Assembly: GCA_019056805.1 (NCBI GenBank)
Contig: DXJG01000002.1
Span: forward strand, 409,103-473,102
Source of the DNA: Candidatus Baldrarchaeota archaeon
GTDB lineage: Archaea; Asgardarchaeota; Baldrarchaeia; Baldrarchaeales; DXJG01
Direction of reading: 5' to 3'
Length of the DNA: 64,000 nucleotides
Positions within the stretch are counted from its first letter, which is position 1. Each line of letters starts with the position of its first letter. The notes beneath the pieces are model-generated. The model saw only the letters and a program-made list of their open reading frames with translations. It was not told where the DNA came from and searched no databases. A program made the translations under genes and the position numbers. Below are positions 1 to 8,986 of this stretch, in pieces.

Positions 1-487
1 TATCATGACCCTTAAAATGACTGGCAACAATCATAAAATCTATACCCCTCAGACCATTAGGTAAATAGACTTTTGACAATCTATTACCTTTAATTTCAAA
101 AGTAAAGAAATCAAGACCCCATTGACCATCCAAAATAAGAATATTGGCACCTAGAGACTGCGGAGTAAAACCATTCATCGCAGCAACATCTAAATATCCT
201 GTAGCTGTAGATCTAGCACCCCAAATGCCACCACCATAACCATGTCCACAAGTCTCAACAACAACAGGCCTGCCGCCAAGTTCCTTAACTTTATCAACAA
301 TCATTCTAATATACATCGGTCGAAGATGCCTAGTTGTTCCCAAGCTTCCGAAATGAGTTTTCACTCCAACAACATCGCCTTTGTCGATTTTATTTTCCAA
401 ATTTAGCTTGTTCATTAAAAGCTCCAATTTATCAAGTAAACTATATCCAAAACCGCTTCTAATATCAGCAAAATATACCCTCGACAT
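1..487 (-). CDS. DUF362 family protein, partial (C-terminus outside the window)
   Basis: An open frame reads leftward from an ATG at 487 to the window edge without a stop, giving 162 residues. It starts MSRVYFADIRSGFG and carries a metal- or thiolate-binding-looking stretch, VETCGHGYGGG. This is the usual beginning of DUF362 proteins, a family of unknown biochemical role often fused to or found beside ferredoxin domains and abundant in anaerobic archaea. The C-terminal half, where the 4Fe-4S motifs would lie in some members, is not visible. The gene is followed upstream by an unrelated operon on the same strand that ends at 625, so it may be its own unit or the last gene of that transcript. 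Family assignment is by recognition of the N-terminal pattern. Confidence 0.75.
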   Translation of the reverse strand, partial: MSRVYFADIRSGFGYSLLDKLELLMNKLNLENKIDKGDVVGVKTHFGSLGTTRHLRPMYIRMIVDKVKELGGRPVVVETCGHGYGGGIWGARSTATGYLDVAAMNGFTPQSLGANILILDGQWGLDFFTFEIKGNRLSKVYLPNGLRGIDFMIVASHFKGHD

Positions 488-624
488 TACAAACTCCCCA
501 AAACATCAATACAAGTCGCATATATATTCTTTTATTTTTATTTACTTTGCATTATACAATAACTACTAGATAAAGTTTCTATAAGCTTTTTGATCAAAAA
601 GTGTTGTAAAGGTTGTTTGCATAT

Positions 625-2250
625 CTAGATTAATCCAGCCTCTCTGGCAAATTCTCCATAACCCATTCTCATAAGCTCTTTTGTGCTTCTATGAAGAATT
701 ACATCAATAAACTCTTCTTCTGTCGGCTCGTTGAAAAAGTTTCCAAAAGCCTCCGCATATTCACTTCTTTCTTCACATTTAACAAGTTTTTCAGCCGCTG
801 GCTCAGAAATAATAATAGTTACATCCGGATTATCCGCAGCACCCATAGAAATCTTAATTTTAGGACGTTCTCCACTCTCAAGCACCATCACATAAAATTT
901 CAATTTAGGTTCTTGAGTTTTCCAATCAACAATTTCATAATTAAACTTACAGCCCACCCTTAGCCCCTTAAATATTTCAACATGTCCATTTAAATAATCC
1001 ATAAGTCTTTTACCAGGACTTATCTCAACAACTTCCACAGTTTTAGGAGCGACTTCAACAACTTCATGAACTTGGGTTTCAACTAAGAATTCTGCAATAT
1101 CTAAAACCTTTAACCCATTATCTGCTGCCTGTTTCAAATTTAACTTGCAGAACGGACAAGCAGACAAAAGAATACTCGCATTAACTTCTAAAGCTTCATC
1201 GATTCTATTTCTAGCAACTTTCAACGCAAGATCTGGAAATGTGCTTTTAACACCGCCCCCAGCGCCACAACAATGAGCAAAATTCTTTATAGTTTCCATT
1301 TCAATAAGTTTAATATCTTTAATTCGCTTTATAATGTTTCTAGGAGCTTCATACACATCTAAATGCCTACCTAGATGACATGGATCGTGATAAGTAACTA
1401 TTTCATCATTTTTTGCTTCAAATACGATATTTTTATCCTTTAGATAAGTGTCCAAGAACTCAACTAAATGAAGGGTTTCAAATCCCAGGTCTCTACCGAG
1501 AATTTCAGGATAATCCTTCTTAAAGGTCCTATAACAACCGGGACAAGTGAAAATAACAGTTTTAACATTCATTTCATTGAGTTTCTTAACAAGTCTTTCT
1601 GCTTGTTCTTTAGCTTCATTAACATAACCATATCTTAATAGTATTGATCCACAACATGTCTCATCTCTCAATACTGCAAATTCTTTTTTAAATTGCTTTA
1701 AAAATTTAATCGCAGCCAAAGCTATTTCTTTAGTTCTATAAGATGATGTACAACCGATGAAATACACAATATCTGCTTTTTCTGGAATATTTGAAAGTTC
1801 TTCTCCAAGAAAACTTAGCCTTTCTTCTTTAGGTTCCCCATAAGGATTATCAAGGTTCTTAATGTTCTCCAAAATCGAAAGATGTTTCTCAAACCTAAAA
1901 CCTTGAGAAACTAAGTCACGTCTTAAAGCTTCCATTATAGAAGGTGTATCTATTCCACCTTCAACTGCTAGGCACGTTTCTCTACAAGCTCCACAAGTAG
2001 TACATGTATAAGCCCAATCCAAAACTTCTTCGTTTACCTCCAATTTGTCGCTCAAAAGATTTTTGAGAATAATCAACCTACCACGAGCATCATAAGCTTC
2101 ATAGCCGAGCACATTTTTAACTGCGCAGGGATGCGAAAGAGGCGACTTGGAAGTAGCAATTTTAACCGCTAAACTACAATCACCGCATTTTCCACAAAGA
2201 TACAAAAAATTCTCAAACTTTTTAACATTGGAAAACTCTACTTTCGCCAT
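625..2250 (-). CDS. GlcF/HdrD-like iron-sulfur protein with a C-terminal SCP2-like domain
   Basis: This 541-residue protein has two N-terminal iron-sulfur cluster motifs (Cys19, 22, 25, 42 and Cys83, 86, 89, 93) followed by two CCG domains, one around residue 200 (TCCGSILLR) and one around 330 (HCCGAGGG). That order is typical of the iron-sulfur subunit of glycolate or lactate oxidase and of heterodisulfide-reductase subunit HdrD. It would take electrons from the FAD subunit encoded directly upstream. The last ~125 residues are not part of the usual GlcF fold and resemble an SCP2-type lipid-binding domain by pattern; that part is less certain. An SD, GGGAGGT, precedes the ATG. It is the third gene of an operon with the FAD oxidase and an aldehyde dehydrogenase, 11 bases after the FAD gene. 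Confidence 0.85.
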   Translation of the reverse strand: MAKVEFSNVKKFENFLYLCGKCGDCSLAVKIATSKSPLSHPCAVKNVLGYEAYDARGRLIILKNLLSDKLEVNEEVLDWAYTCTTCGACRETCLAVEGGIDTPSIMEALRRDLVSQGFRFEKHLSILENIKNLDNPYGEPKEERLSFLGEELSNIPEKADIVYFIGCTSSYRTKEIALAAIKFLKQFKKEFAVLRDETCCGSILLRYGYVNEAKEQAERLVKKLNEMNVKTVIFTCPGCYRTFKKDYPEILGRDLGFETLHLVEFLDTYLKDKNIVFEAKNDEIVTYHDPCHLGRHLDVYEAPRNIIKRIKDIKLIEMETIKNFAHCCGAGGGVKSTFPDLALKVARNRIDEALEVNASILLSACPFCKLNLKQAADNGLKVLDIAEFLVETQVHEVVEVAPKTVEVVEISPGKRLMDYLNGHVEIFKGLRVGCKFNYEIVDWKTQEPKLKFYVMVLESGERPKIKISMGAADNPDVTIIISEPAAEKLVKCEERSEYAEAFGNFFNEPTEEEFIDVILHRSTKELMRMGYGEFAREAGLI

Positions 2251-2261
2251 TTTACCTCCCT

Positions 2262-3683
2262 CTATAACCCAAACACTAATGGGTGAAGAATATTATTTGG
2301 GTCCAATGTTCGCTTTATCTTTTTCAAAAGATCAAAGAAACCGTAGTGGACACGAGGCAAAACATATTCTTCCCAGAGAAGACCAGTCCAATACGGCACG
2401 CCACCAGTTTCAATGATCACTTTACGAAGATCAGACCAGACTTTTTCCAAAATATGTTTTTTCTCTGGGTTCTTTAGAAAGAGCGTTATCCAACCAGTAC
2501 AATGGCATCTATCAATACCAAGACCGCTTGCAACCCACGTTATCTCTGGGTTCTTATCAACTCCATGTTTTTTGAAAATTTCATGAGCTTTCCTAATTAG
2601 TTCAGGGAACATCGTAATAGGTCTTAAATGGCATGTATTGTACCAGTATCCCTCTTCAAATAATGGCTGAACAACGTTAAACATTTCGCTCCAATGAAGT
2701 CTAGAGAAGAAAGTTCCAATAAAGAATCCGCCATGTTCCCGAACAATTTTTTCCAAGAGTTTCTTCTTAGCTTCAGCAATTTCTTCACTAGCTTCCTCTA
2801 TAATAACAGCAAGAACAGATTCAACTTCCGGATATTTCTCTGCTAACTGAGGAGCATAACTTGAAACAGTATGTCTATCGGCCATTAAAACAAGTTCCTC
2901 AGCAAGTTTCTTTTTCTGTATTTCATACATAGCTTTCGAAGCTGCCTCAATACTATTAAAACCAAAATCACCGAACACTTTGCCTTCAGGAAGCGGATAA
3001 ATCTTAAGAGTAGCTTCGGTTTTTACACCTAAAATTCCATGATCACCTATAAAGAGACCTGTAAGATCATTGAACGTAGCATACCTAGCAAATTTTTTAG
3101 CTAAAGGATTCCATCCACTTCCAGTCCTTAAGATTTCTCCAGTTGGTAAGACAACTTCCAAACTAACCACACTGTCACCACTACTACCCCATTTAGCGCT
3201 ACCACAACCAACACTGTTAGAAGATAATGATCCACCAACTGTACCGGCATTACCACCAAAAGGCCCTCTAAATCCAACCTTATAACCCAATTTACTCAAT
3301 TTGTAGATGAGTTCAGCCCACCTTAAACCAGCCTGAACGGTAACAGTTTGAGAATCTTCGTCAATTTCAACAATGTTATCCATTCGTGTAAGATCTAAAA
3401 CAATGGCATTAGGTACACGAGGTAAACATGCCCCACAAATACCGCTTCGACCCCCAGCTGGAACCACTGGTACCAAGTATTCATTAGCTAATCTCAATAT
3501 TTGAGAAACCTCTAAAGTTTCCGTTGGACGAACAATTAAACCAGGTATCCTAGCATGGAAAGGCGAGGCATCTTCACTATAACTCAACCTTATTATTTTA
3601 CTTGAACTAACATTTTCAGATCCAACAATACTTTCTAATTCCTCAACAACAGGTCTCATTACGTCTTCATTCAATTCAAACAC
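2262..3683 (-). CDS. FAD-linked D-lactate/glycolate dehydrogenase (GlcD family)
   Basis: The 473-residue product has the FAD-binding PCMH fold of the GlcD/D-lactate dehydrogenase family, with the pyrophosphate-binding segment VPAGGRSGICG near residue 75 and GPFGGNAGTVGGSLSSNS near 145, then the FAD-oxidase C-terminal domain with the histidines of ITWVASGLGIDRCHCTG. Family members oxidise 2-hydroxyacids such as D-lactate or glycolate to the 2-oxoacid. The partner electron acceptor is very likely the CCG-domain protein encoded immediately downstream. The start is a GTG five bases after the stop of the aldehyde dehydrogenase gene, so translation is probably coupled. The substrate cannot be read from the sequence; the adjacent aldehyde dehydrogenase suggests lactate or glycolate formed from the aldehyde. 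Confidence 0.88.
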   Translation of the reverse strand: MFELNEDVMRPVVEELESIVGSENVSSSKIIRLSYSEDASPFHARIPGLIVRPTETLEVSQILRLANEYLVPVVPAGGRSGICGACLPRVPNAIVLDLTRMDNIVEIDEDSQTVTVQAGLRWAELIYKLSKLGYKVGFRGPFGGNAGTVGGSLSSNSVGCGSAKWGSSGDSVVSLEVVLPTGEILRTGSGWNPLAKKFARYATFNDLTGLFIGDHGILGVKTEATLKIYPLPEGKVFGDFGFNSIEAASKAMYEIQKKKLAEELVLMADRHTVSSYAPQLAEKYPEVESVLAVIIEEASEEIAEAKKKLLEKIVREHGGFFIGTFFSRLHWSEMFNVVQPLFEEGYWYNTCHLRPITMFPELIRKAHEIFKKHGVDKNPEITWVASGLGIDRCHCTGWITLFLKNPEKKHILEKVWSDLRKVIIETGGVPYWTGLLWEEYVLPRVHYGFFDLLKKIKRTLDPNNILHPLVFGL

Positions 3684-3688
3684 CTAAT

Positions 3689-5131
3689 TTAAGCTATGTG
3701 AACATATTTTTTGTTTGTGAGATGTAAAACCATATATTCAGCTCCACCAATTCCCGAATCTTTAACTCCACCAAACATCATACTAACATCAAAATACTGC
3801 GGATCCTCATTAATTATCACTGAACTAACCTCTAATTGTCTGGCCATTTTCATAGCAACATCCATATCACCGGAATAAACACCTGCCCTCAACCCATATT
3901 TGCAATCATTTGCAAGTTTAATAGCTTCCTCCATAGTTGAAAATTCAACAATGCTTCTAACAGGTCCAAATGCTTCCTCACGCCACAAAAACGGCCTTTT
4001 CTCTTCACTTTTTCCTAAGATAAGACTTTTATCAAACTTTATAAGAGTAGGAGTAAAGAAAGGATCTTCTCTTTTCCCCTCAATTATTTTTTCTCCTCCA
4101 CGCTTTTCAGCATCCTTAACCATAAAATCAATTATATTAAGTGCAGTTTCAGAACCAATTGGACCAATATCAGTATTTTCATTAAGAGGATTACCAACCA
4201 CCAACTTGCTAACTTCATCTTTAAGTACTTCTATGAATTGGTCCGAAATATCCTCATGAACAATAATTCTTTTAAACGAGATACATTGCTGTCCAGCATT
4301 AGTAAATGCTCCTCTAACAATTTTCTTAGCAACGTCTTCAACGTCTACATCAGACATAACAATTCCAGCATCGTTTCCAGCCATTTCCAAAACAATTTTC
4401 TTTAACTTACCACTAATGAAAACCGCTCCATAAAAACTAGTTTTTGTAGAATCTAAATATTTACCAAACTGTATAAGTAGATCTTTACCAGTTGTCGTGC
4501 TACCGTACAAAACAATGGCATCAATAAGAGGATTTGAAACAAATTCCCTAGCAGCTTCTATTCCACTTAAAATACCAACTTCAATAGGTATCGAATCATC
4601 AACTTCTTTAACAAATTCTCTAAGCTTAAGAGCAACCAGCGGAGTTTTTGTTGAAGGCTTAAGAACAACACTATTTCCAGATATCAGAGATGTACCCATT
4701 ATATAACTTGGAAGGAAAAGAGGAGCGTTTCTAGGAGTTATGCCCCCAACGACACCCACGGGTTCATATATAATTTTACCTCTACCCTTAAAACTCTCAA
4801 CATCCTTCTCACGAATCATATCTGCATAATAATCTATAACTAGCATAGCTTGTGTAATTGTTCTTAACACGATTCTTCCATATTTTAATGGAATTCCTCC
4901 CTCTCTAGCTAAAATTTCCAAAACTTCTCTACTCTTCCTACGTATTAACTTTCCAAGAGTTCTGAAAAAATCTATACGCTCTTCAAAACTCTTATTCGAA
5001 ATATTTTCTTGTTCATCTCGAGCCTTCTTAATTTTTCTCCGAAAATCTTCTATAGAATCCATGTTGATTTCAGCGATAATTTCACCAGTATATTTATCGG
5101 TAACTTTCAACATTTTCCTTTCAATCGTCAA
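3689..5131 (-). CDS. NAD(P)-dependent aldehyde dehydrogenase (lactaldehyde/glycolaldehyde type)
   Basis: This 480-residue protein is a standard-length aldehyde dehydrogenase. The catalytic cysteine is in NAGQQCISFKR and the general-base glutamate in VLEMAGNDAG; GSTTTGK near residue 210 matches the nucleotide-binding loop. It resembles archaeal non-phosphorylating and lactaldehyde dehydrogenases, which oxidise a small aldehyde to the acid. The TTG start has an SD, GAGGGA, at a normal distance. It is the first gene of the three-gene operon with the hydroxyacid dehydrogenase and its iron-sulfur partner. Read together they would turn an aldehyde into a 2-hydroxyacid and then into a 2-oxoacid. The specific substrate is an inference from this context. 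Confidence 0.88.
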   Translation of the reverse strand: MTIERKMLKVTDKYTGEIIAEINMDSIEDFRRKIKKARDEQENISNKSFEERIDFFRTLGKLIRRKSREVLEILAREGGIPLKYGRIVLRTITQAMLVIDYYADMIREKDVESFKGRGKIIYEPVGVVGGITPRNAPLFLPSYIMGTSLISGNSVVLKPSTKTPLVALKLREFVKEVDDSIPIEVGILSGIEAAREFVSNPLIDAIVLYGSTTTGKDLLIQFGKYLDSTKTSFYGAVFISGKLKKIVLEMAGNDAGIVMSDVDVEDVAKKIVRGAFTNAGQQCISFKRIIVHEDISDQFIEVLKDEVSKLVVGNPLNENTDIGPIGSETALNIIDFMVKDAEKRGGEKIIEGKREDPFFTPTLIKFDKSLILGKSEEKRPFLWREEAFGPVRSIVEFSTMEEAIKLANDCKYGLRAGVYSGDMDVAMKMARQLEVSSVIINEDPQYFDVSMMFGGVKDSGIGGAEYMVLHLTNKKYVHIA

Positions 5132-5589
5132 GTTTATCCCTCACACAGCCGCCGCAATACTTTTAGCTCTTCCAACTAGGATTTAAAAATCTAGCTTATA
5201 TATTTTAGCCTTCAAATTCTACAAACACTTGCAGCAAAAACAAGAAGTTATGTCGCTCCGATGAATATCATCTTTTAAACATCGTTCTTAATCTCATTAT
5301 TAACGTGTGTAACCAATTAATTATTTTAATTAAAGAAAGCAACCAGAAGATAGTATGAAATTAATCCCTATCCCTATGAACATTAAATTTTTTATCCTAT
5401 CCGAGATTTGTGAAATATTTTTGAATATTAACTTTTATTATGTGAAGTTTTATAAAAGACATAACATTCTTAGTATTAATTCAAAAATATTTTTGCTGGA
5501 AACTTTATTTTTCTAAAAAAATAATTTGCCTTGTTTTTCAATAAATTTAATTTATAGGAAGCCTACATGAAATATGGGAAGGATTAAAA
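5132..5589. promoter_or_regulatory. Divergent promoter region between the aldehyde dehydrogenase and korA operons
   Basis: No gene is visible in these 458 bases. For the leftward operon a TATA-like element reads TATATAAG on the minus strand near 5195-5202, with the SD near 5140. For the rightward operon the best TATA candidate is TTTTATAAAA at 5448-5457, and an SD-like GGGAAGG lies at 5577-5583 before the GTG at 5590. The remainder is AT-rich with no convincing repeat. Confidence 0.45.
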
Positions 5590-6735
5590 GTGAATAATCA
5601 AAAAAGGAAAATCGATTTTCTTCAAGGAAATGATGCAATCGTGGAAGGCGCTATCTTAGCTGGATGTAGGTTTTTTGCCGGTTACCCGATAACTCCTTCA
5701 TCAGAAATAATGGAGAGCATGGCTAAAAAACTACCATTGATAGGCGGAGTATTCATACAAATGGAAGACGAATTAGGTAGCATAGCAGCAGCAATCGGAG
5801 CATCCCTAACAGGACTGAAAGCTATGACAGCAACTTCCGGGCCAGGTTTCAGTCTAATGCAAGAAAACATCGGACTAGCAATAATGTGCGAAGTACCAAT
5901 CGTGATAGTTAACGTGATGAGGGGAGGACCAAGCACAGGACTACCAACAAAAGCATCGCAAGCAGATATTATGCAAACAAGATGGGGACATCACGGAGAT
6001 GGAGAAGTAATAGCTTTGGCTCCATGGTCTGTCCAAGAATGCTTGGATTTAACAATAAAGGCGTTTAACCTCGCTGAGGAATATCGAACCCCAGTAATCG
6101 TACTAAGCGATGCCATACTTGCACACCTAAGAGAAGTAGTTACAATCCCTAATCCTGAAGAAATTGAGATAATTGAAAGAAAACGTCCAAAAACACCTCC
6201 TGAAGAATTTATTCCATTCAAAGCTGATGAAACTCTGGTTCCGCCAATGGCTGTTCTAGGTGAAGGATATAGAGTACACTATACAGGATTAAGTCATGAC
6301 GAGCATGGTTACCCAACGGATGATCCAGAGAATTATAGAAAACTAATTGAGCGAATAACAGCAAAAATCAGAAAAAATGCAGATAAGATTGTGTCATGGG
6401 ATACAAAATACATAGAGGATGCTGAGCTAGTGCTTATTTCTTATGGAAGTTCAGCAAGGGCGGCACTACAATCATGTATTGAAGCTCGGAAACAAGGATA
6501 TAATGTTGGTTTTCTAAAGTTAACTACTATTTGGCCATTTCCAGAAAAAACAGTCAAAAAAATAGCCGAAACTGTGAGTAAGATGCTTGTTTTAGAACAA
6601 AACATGGGACAAGTAGTACACTTGGTCAAAGAAGCAACTGAAGGCAAAGCAGAAGTAGAATTTTATTCAAAAGTAGGTGGAGAGCCATTTTTACCTCAAG
6701 AAATTCTTAAACAAATTAGGAGGATAATGAAATGA
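5590..6735 (+). CDS. korA: 2-oxoacid:ferredoxin oxidoreductase, alpha subunit
   Basis: The 381-residue product has the pyrimidine-binding domain of the KorA type (AGYPITPSSEIME near residue 37, then MEDELGSIAAAIGAS) and the C-terminal transketolase-like domain. KorA subunits form with KorB the thiamine-diphosphate enzyme that oxidatively decarboxylates 2-oxoglutarate or a related 2-oxoacid to acyl-CoA and reduces ferredoxin. The start is a GTG; the nearby upstream ATG triplets run into stops. The stop overlaps the next gene by four bases (ATGA), so korA and korB are translationally coupled. The 2-oxoglutarate assignment is the nearest family match, but other 2-oxoacids are possible. Confidence 0.88.
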   Translation: MNNQKRKIDFLQGNDAIVEGAILAGCRFFAGYPITPSSEIMESMAKKLPLIGGVFIQMEDELGSIAAAIGASLTGLKAMTATSGPGFSLMQENIGLAIMCEVPIVIVNVMRGGPSTGLPTKASQADIMQTRWGHHGDGEVIALAPWSVQECLDLTIKAFNLAEEYRTPVIVLSDAILAHLREVVTIPNPEEIEIIERKRPKTPPEEFIPFKADETLVPPMAVLGEGYRVHYTGLSHDEHGYPTDDPENYRKLIERITAKIRKNADKIVSWDTKYIEDAELVLISYGSSARAALQSCIEARKQGYNVGFLKLTTIWPFPEKTVKKIAETVSKMLVLEQNMGQVVHLVKEATEGKAEVEFYSKVGGEPFLPQEILKQIRRIMK

Positions 6736-7604
6736 AAATCAGCCCAGTAAGAAAATATCTCAGAGAAGACAGGTTACCGACGATTTTCTGTCCAGGATGT
6801 GGAGTAGGCATGATAATAAATGCCACAATAACTGCGCTCGACCAGCTAAAAATAGATTTTAAAAAAACAGTTATGGTTTCTGGTATTGGATGTGCAGGGC
6901 GTATACCAGGATACATAAAAGTAGATTCACTCCATGCAACACATGGACGTGCAATAGCTTATGCCACAGGAATAAAACTAGCCAACCCAGAACTTAATGT
7001 AATAGTATTTACAGGAGATGGAGATACTGGAGCAATAGGCATAAGTCACTTTGTTCATGCAGCTAGGAGAAACATAGACATAAAAGTAATTTGCGTAAAT
7101 AATCTAAATTACGCTCTAACAGGAGGACAATTCTCACCTACGACACCAAAAGGCGCATGGACATATACATCACCCTATGGAAACATAGAAGGCTTCTTTG
7201 ACCTATGCGAGCTTGCAGTAGCAGCAGGAGCATCCTACGTAGCCAGATGGACCGTTAGAGAAATATTTAGCCTAGTTCGCAGCATAAAGAAAGCCATGAA
7301 AAAGAAAGGATTCTGCTTCATAGAGGTAATATCGCCATGTCCAACCAATTTTGGACGAAGAAATAAAATGGAAACCTCACAAGAATTAATTAGATTTTTC
7401 AAAGAAAGAGAAATAAGTGTGAAAGATGCTCAAGGATTAAGTAGAGAAGAAATCAGAGGAAAACTAATAATAGGAGAGTTCATAGACCGAGAATTACCAG
7501 AATACACAGAAACCTACAAAGAACTAATACTTGTATCACAAAAAAGATTTAAAGAACCAGAAAAACCCGGACTGGCATGGATTGAACTAGAAATAAGATA
7601 TTAG
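6732..7604 (+). CDS. korB: 2-oxoacid:ferredoxin oxidoreductase, beta subunit
   Basis: This 290-residue protein carries the thiamine-diphosphate-binding segment: FCPGCGVG with the cluster-ligand cysteines, GDGDTGAIG as the Mg-ThDP motif, and NNLNYALTGGQFSPTT. The size and motifs match KorB/PorB subunits. It forms the active site with KorA. A further cysteine in CPTNFGRRNK is also typical. The gene overlaps korA by four bases and is followed ten bases later by the gamma subunit. No separate delta (two 4Fe-4S ferredoxin) subunit is encoded nearby. Confidence 0.9.
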   Translation: MKISPVRKYLREDRLPTIFCPGCGVGMIINATITALDQLKIDFKKTVMVSGIGCAGRIPGYIKVDSLHATHGRAIAYATGIKLANPELNVIVFTGDGDTGAIGISHFVHAARRNIDIKVICVNNLNYALTGGQFSPTTPKGAWTYTSPYGNIEGFFDLCELAVAAGASYVARWTVREIFSLVRSIKKAMKKKGFCFIEVISPCPTNFGRRNKMETSQELIRFFKEREISVKDAQGLSREEIRGKLIIGEFIDRELPEYTETYKELILVSQKRFKEPEKPGLAWIELEIRY

Positions 7605-7614
7605 GGTGTCAAAA

Positions 7615-8190
7615 ATGAGTCGTATAGAAATAATCTTAGCTGGATTAGGCGGTCAAGGAATGATTACTGCTGGAATAATTTTAGCCAGAGCAGTTGCAAT
7701 TCACGGCAAAAAATATGTCGCACAATCACAAAGCTATGGACCCGAAGCTAGAGGCGGATCAGCAAGAAGCGAAGTAGTAATTAGCGACGAAGAAATAATA
7801 TACCCTCACGTCACAAACCCTGACATATTAGTTGTAATGTCCAAACAATCACTAAAAAATTACATAAATAAATTAAAGCCGGGTGGCACATTAATATACG
7901 ATTCCAGTCTCCTAAAAGAGCCCAAAAAAGATGGAATCATTGTTTATGGTATTCCAGCAACAAAGTTAGCATCTGAAAATCTAAAAATAAAAGGGGTTGC
8001 AAACATAGTTATGTTAGGAGCCTTAATTCAAATAACCCAAATAATCAATAAAGAAGCAATAGAAAAAACAATCAAAGAGGTTTTTCCAGAGAAATTCTGG
8101 GAAGCAGACATAAAAGCCTTAAATATAGGAATAGAAGTTGCAAAAAAACTTGTCAAACTCTCTCAACAAGCTTCTCGGCAACAAAAGTAA
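7615..8190 (+). CDS. korC: 2-oxoacid:ferredoxin oxidoreductase, gamma subunit
   Basis: The protein of about 191 residues begins MSRIEIILAGLGGQGM, the hallmark of the gamma subunit, which binds CoA and closes over the ThDP site. SQSYGPEARGGSARSEV is the conserved second motif. I place the start at ATG 7615 because GGGTG at 7603-7607 sits six bases before it, whereas the GTG at 7606 lies inside that SD. The 3' end overlaps the convergent small GTPase gene by 38 bases, so each strand encodes a C-terminus there. It is the last gene of the kor operon. Confidence 0.88.
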   Translation: MSRIEIILAGLGGQGMITAGIILARAVAIHGKKYVAQSQSYGPEARGGSARSEVVISDEEIIYPHVTNPDILVVMSKQSLKNYINKLKPGGTLIYDSSLLKEPKKDGIIVYGIPATKLASENLKIKGVANIVMLGALIQITQIINKEAIEKTIKEVFPEKFWEADIKALNIGIEVAKKLVKLSQQASRQQK

Positions 8191-8662
8191 ATACATCAAA
8201 AACATTTTCTCCAGTTTTTGCACTAGTCTCGAAATAGGGTATGTTAAGCCATTTCGTAATCATTTCTCCTGCTTGAGCCGGAACTAATCTTTTCTCATTT
8301 AAGTCTACTTTATTACCTACAAGGACCAGAAATCCACCACCACTATGTTTATAGAAAGCTTTAATCCACCTATTAACTAAAAGGAAAGTCTCTGGACGAG
8401 TAACATCGAAAACCAATATTCCTGCAGAAGCTCCTTTAAAATAATATTTTCTCATAATTTCAAACCTTTCCTGACCAGAAAGATCCCATATCTGAAGAGT
8501 AACTTCGGTATCGTCTATTTTTACTTTTTTAACAGCAAAATCGGCACCTAAAGTTGGTTTATAGTCCTCAGTGAATTTATTTTGACAAAATCTTATAATT
8601 AAGCTTGTTTTTCCAACTCCACCTTCACCAGCCATGCAAACTTTAAATAAAAATCTCTTCAA
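8153..8662 (-). CDS. Ras/Rab-like small GTPase
   Basis: The 169-residue product is a complete small GTPase domain. G1 is GEGGVGKTSL at residues 12-21, the switch I threonine is probably in YKPTLGADF, G3 is WDLSGQER, G4 is NKVD and G5 is ETSAKTG. The glutamine of DLSGQE, needed for hydrolysis in Ras, is present. There is no C-terminal CaaX-type cysteine, so membrane attachment by prenylation is not indicated. Proteins of this type are numerous in Asgard archaea and occur in some other archaea; their cellular role is unknown. The TTG start has an SD (AAGGAGCGG). The gene is convergent with korC and overlaps its end. Confidence 0.88.
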   Translation of the reverse strand: MKRFLFKVCMAGEGGVGKTSLIIRFCQNKFTEDYKPTLGADFAVKKVKIDDTEVTLQIWDLSGQERFEIMRKYYFKGASAGILVFDVTRPETFLLVNRWIKAFYKHSGGGFLVLVGNKVDLNEKRLVPAQAGEMITKWLNIPYFETSAKTGENVFDVFTFVAEKLVERV

Positions 8663-8986
8663 AATAACCGCTCCTTATAGTTGCTTAGCATATAACTTGC
8701 ATTCTTGTTCCTTATAAAGATTTACAACTAACCAAAAGAGGAAACTCCGCCAATTCCCAAAATATTAACATCTAAAAACAAAAAAACAAATAAAAACGAA
8801 ATAATCTATTTGTCTTACTTTAATTCAAGCAGAATATCATTGCATAAAAAATAACCAGTACTGTCCTCATAACATTGAACTTTACAATGAAATTAATACA
8901 TTAAACATCAACAATAATAACATTAAACTTCAATAGAATTACGAGTTCCCAAATATTTGAAAATCGATCTTTAAGGAGGTTCTACG
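8663..8986. other. Intergenic region with a weak spaced direct repeat
   Basis: No gene is visible. ACATTRAAC occurs three times in the same orientation, at 8872-8880, 8898-8906 and 8920-8928, upstream of the sugar-kinase gene. The SD of that gene, AAGGAGG, is at 8973-8979. The GTPase SD lies just left of 8690 on the other strand. The rest is AT-rich without further structure that I can support. Confidence 0.3.

Noticed and set aside
691-963. Plus-strand ORF antisense to the GlcF-like gene
   Set aside because: It is a shadow frame of the real minus-strand gene, without SD or recognisable domain; many similar shadows across the window were also left out.
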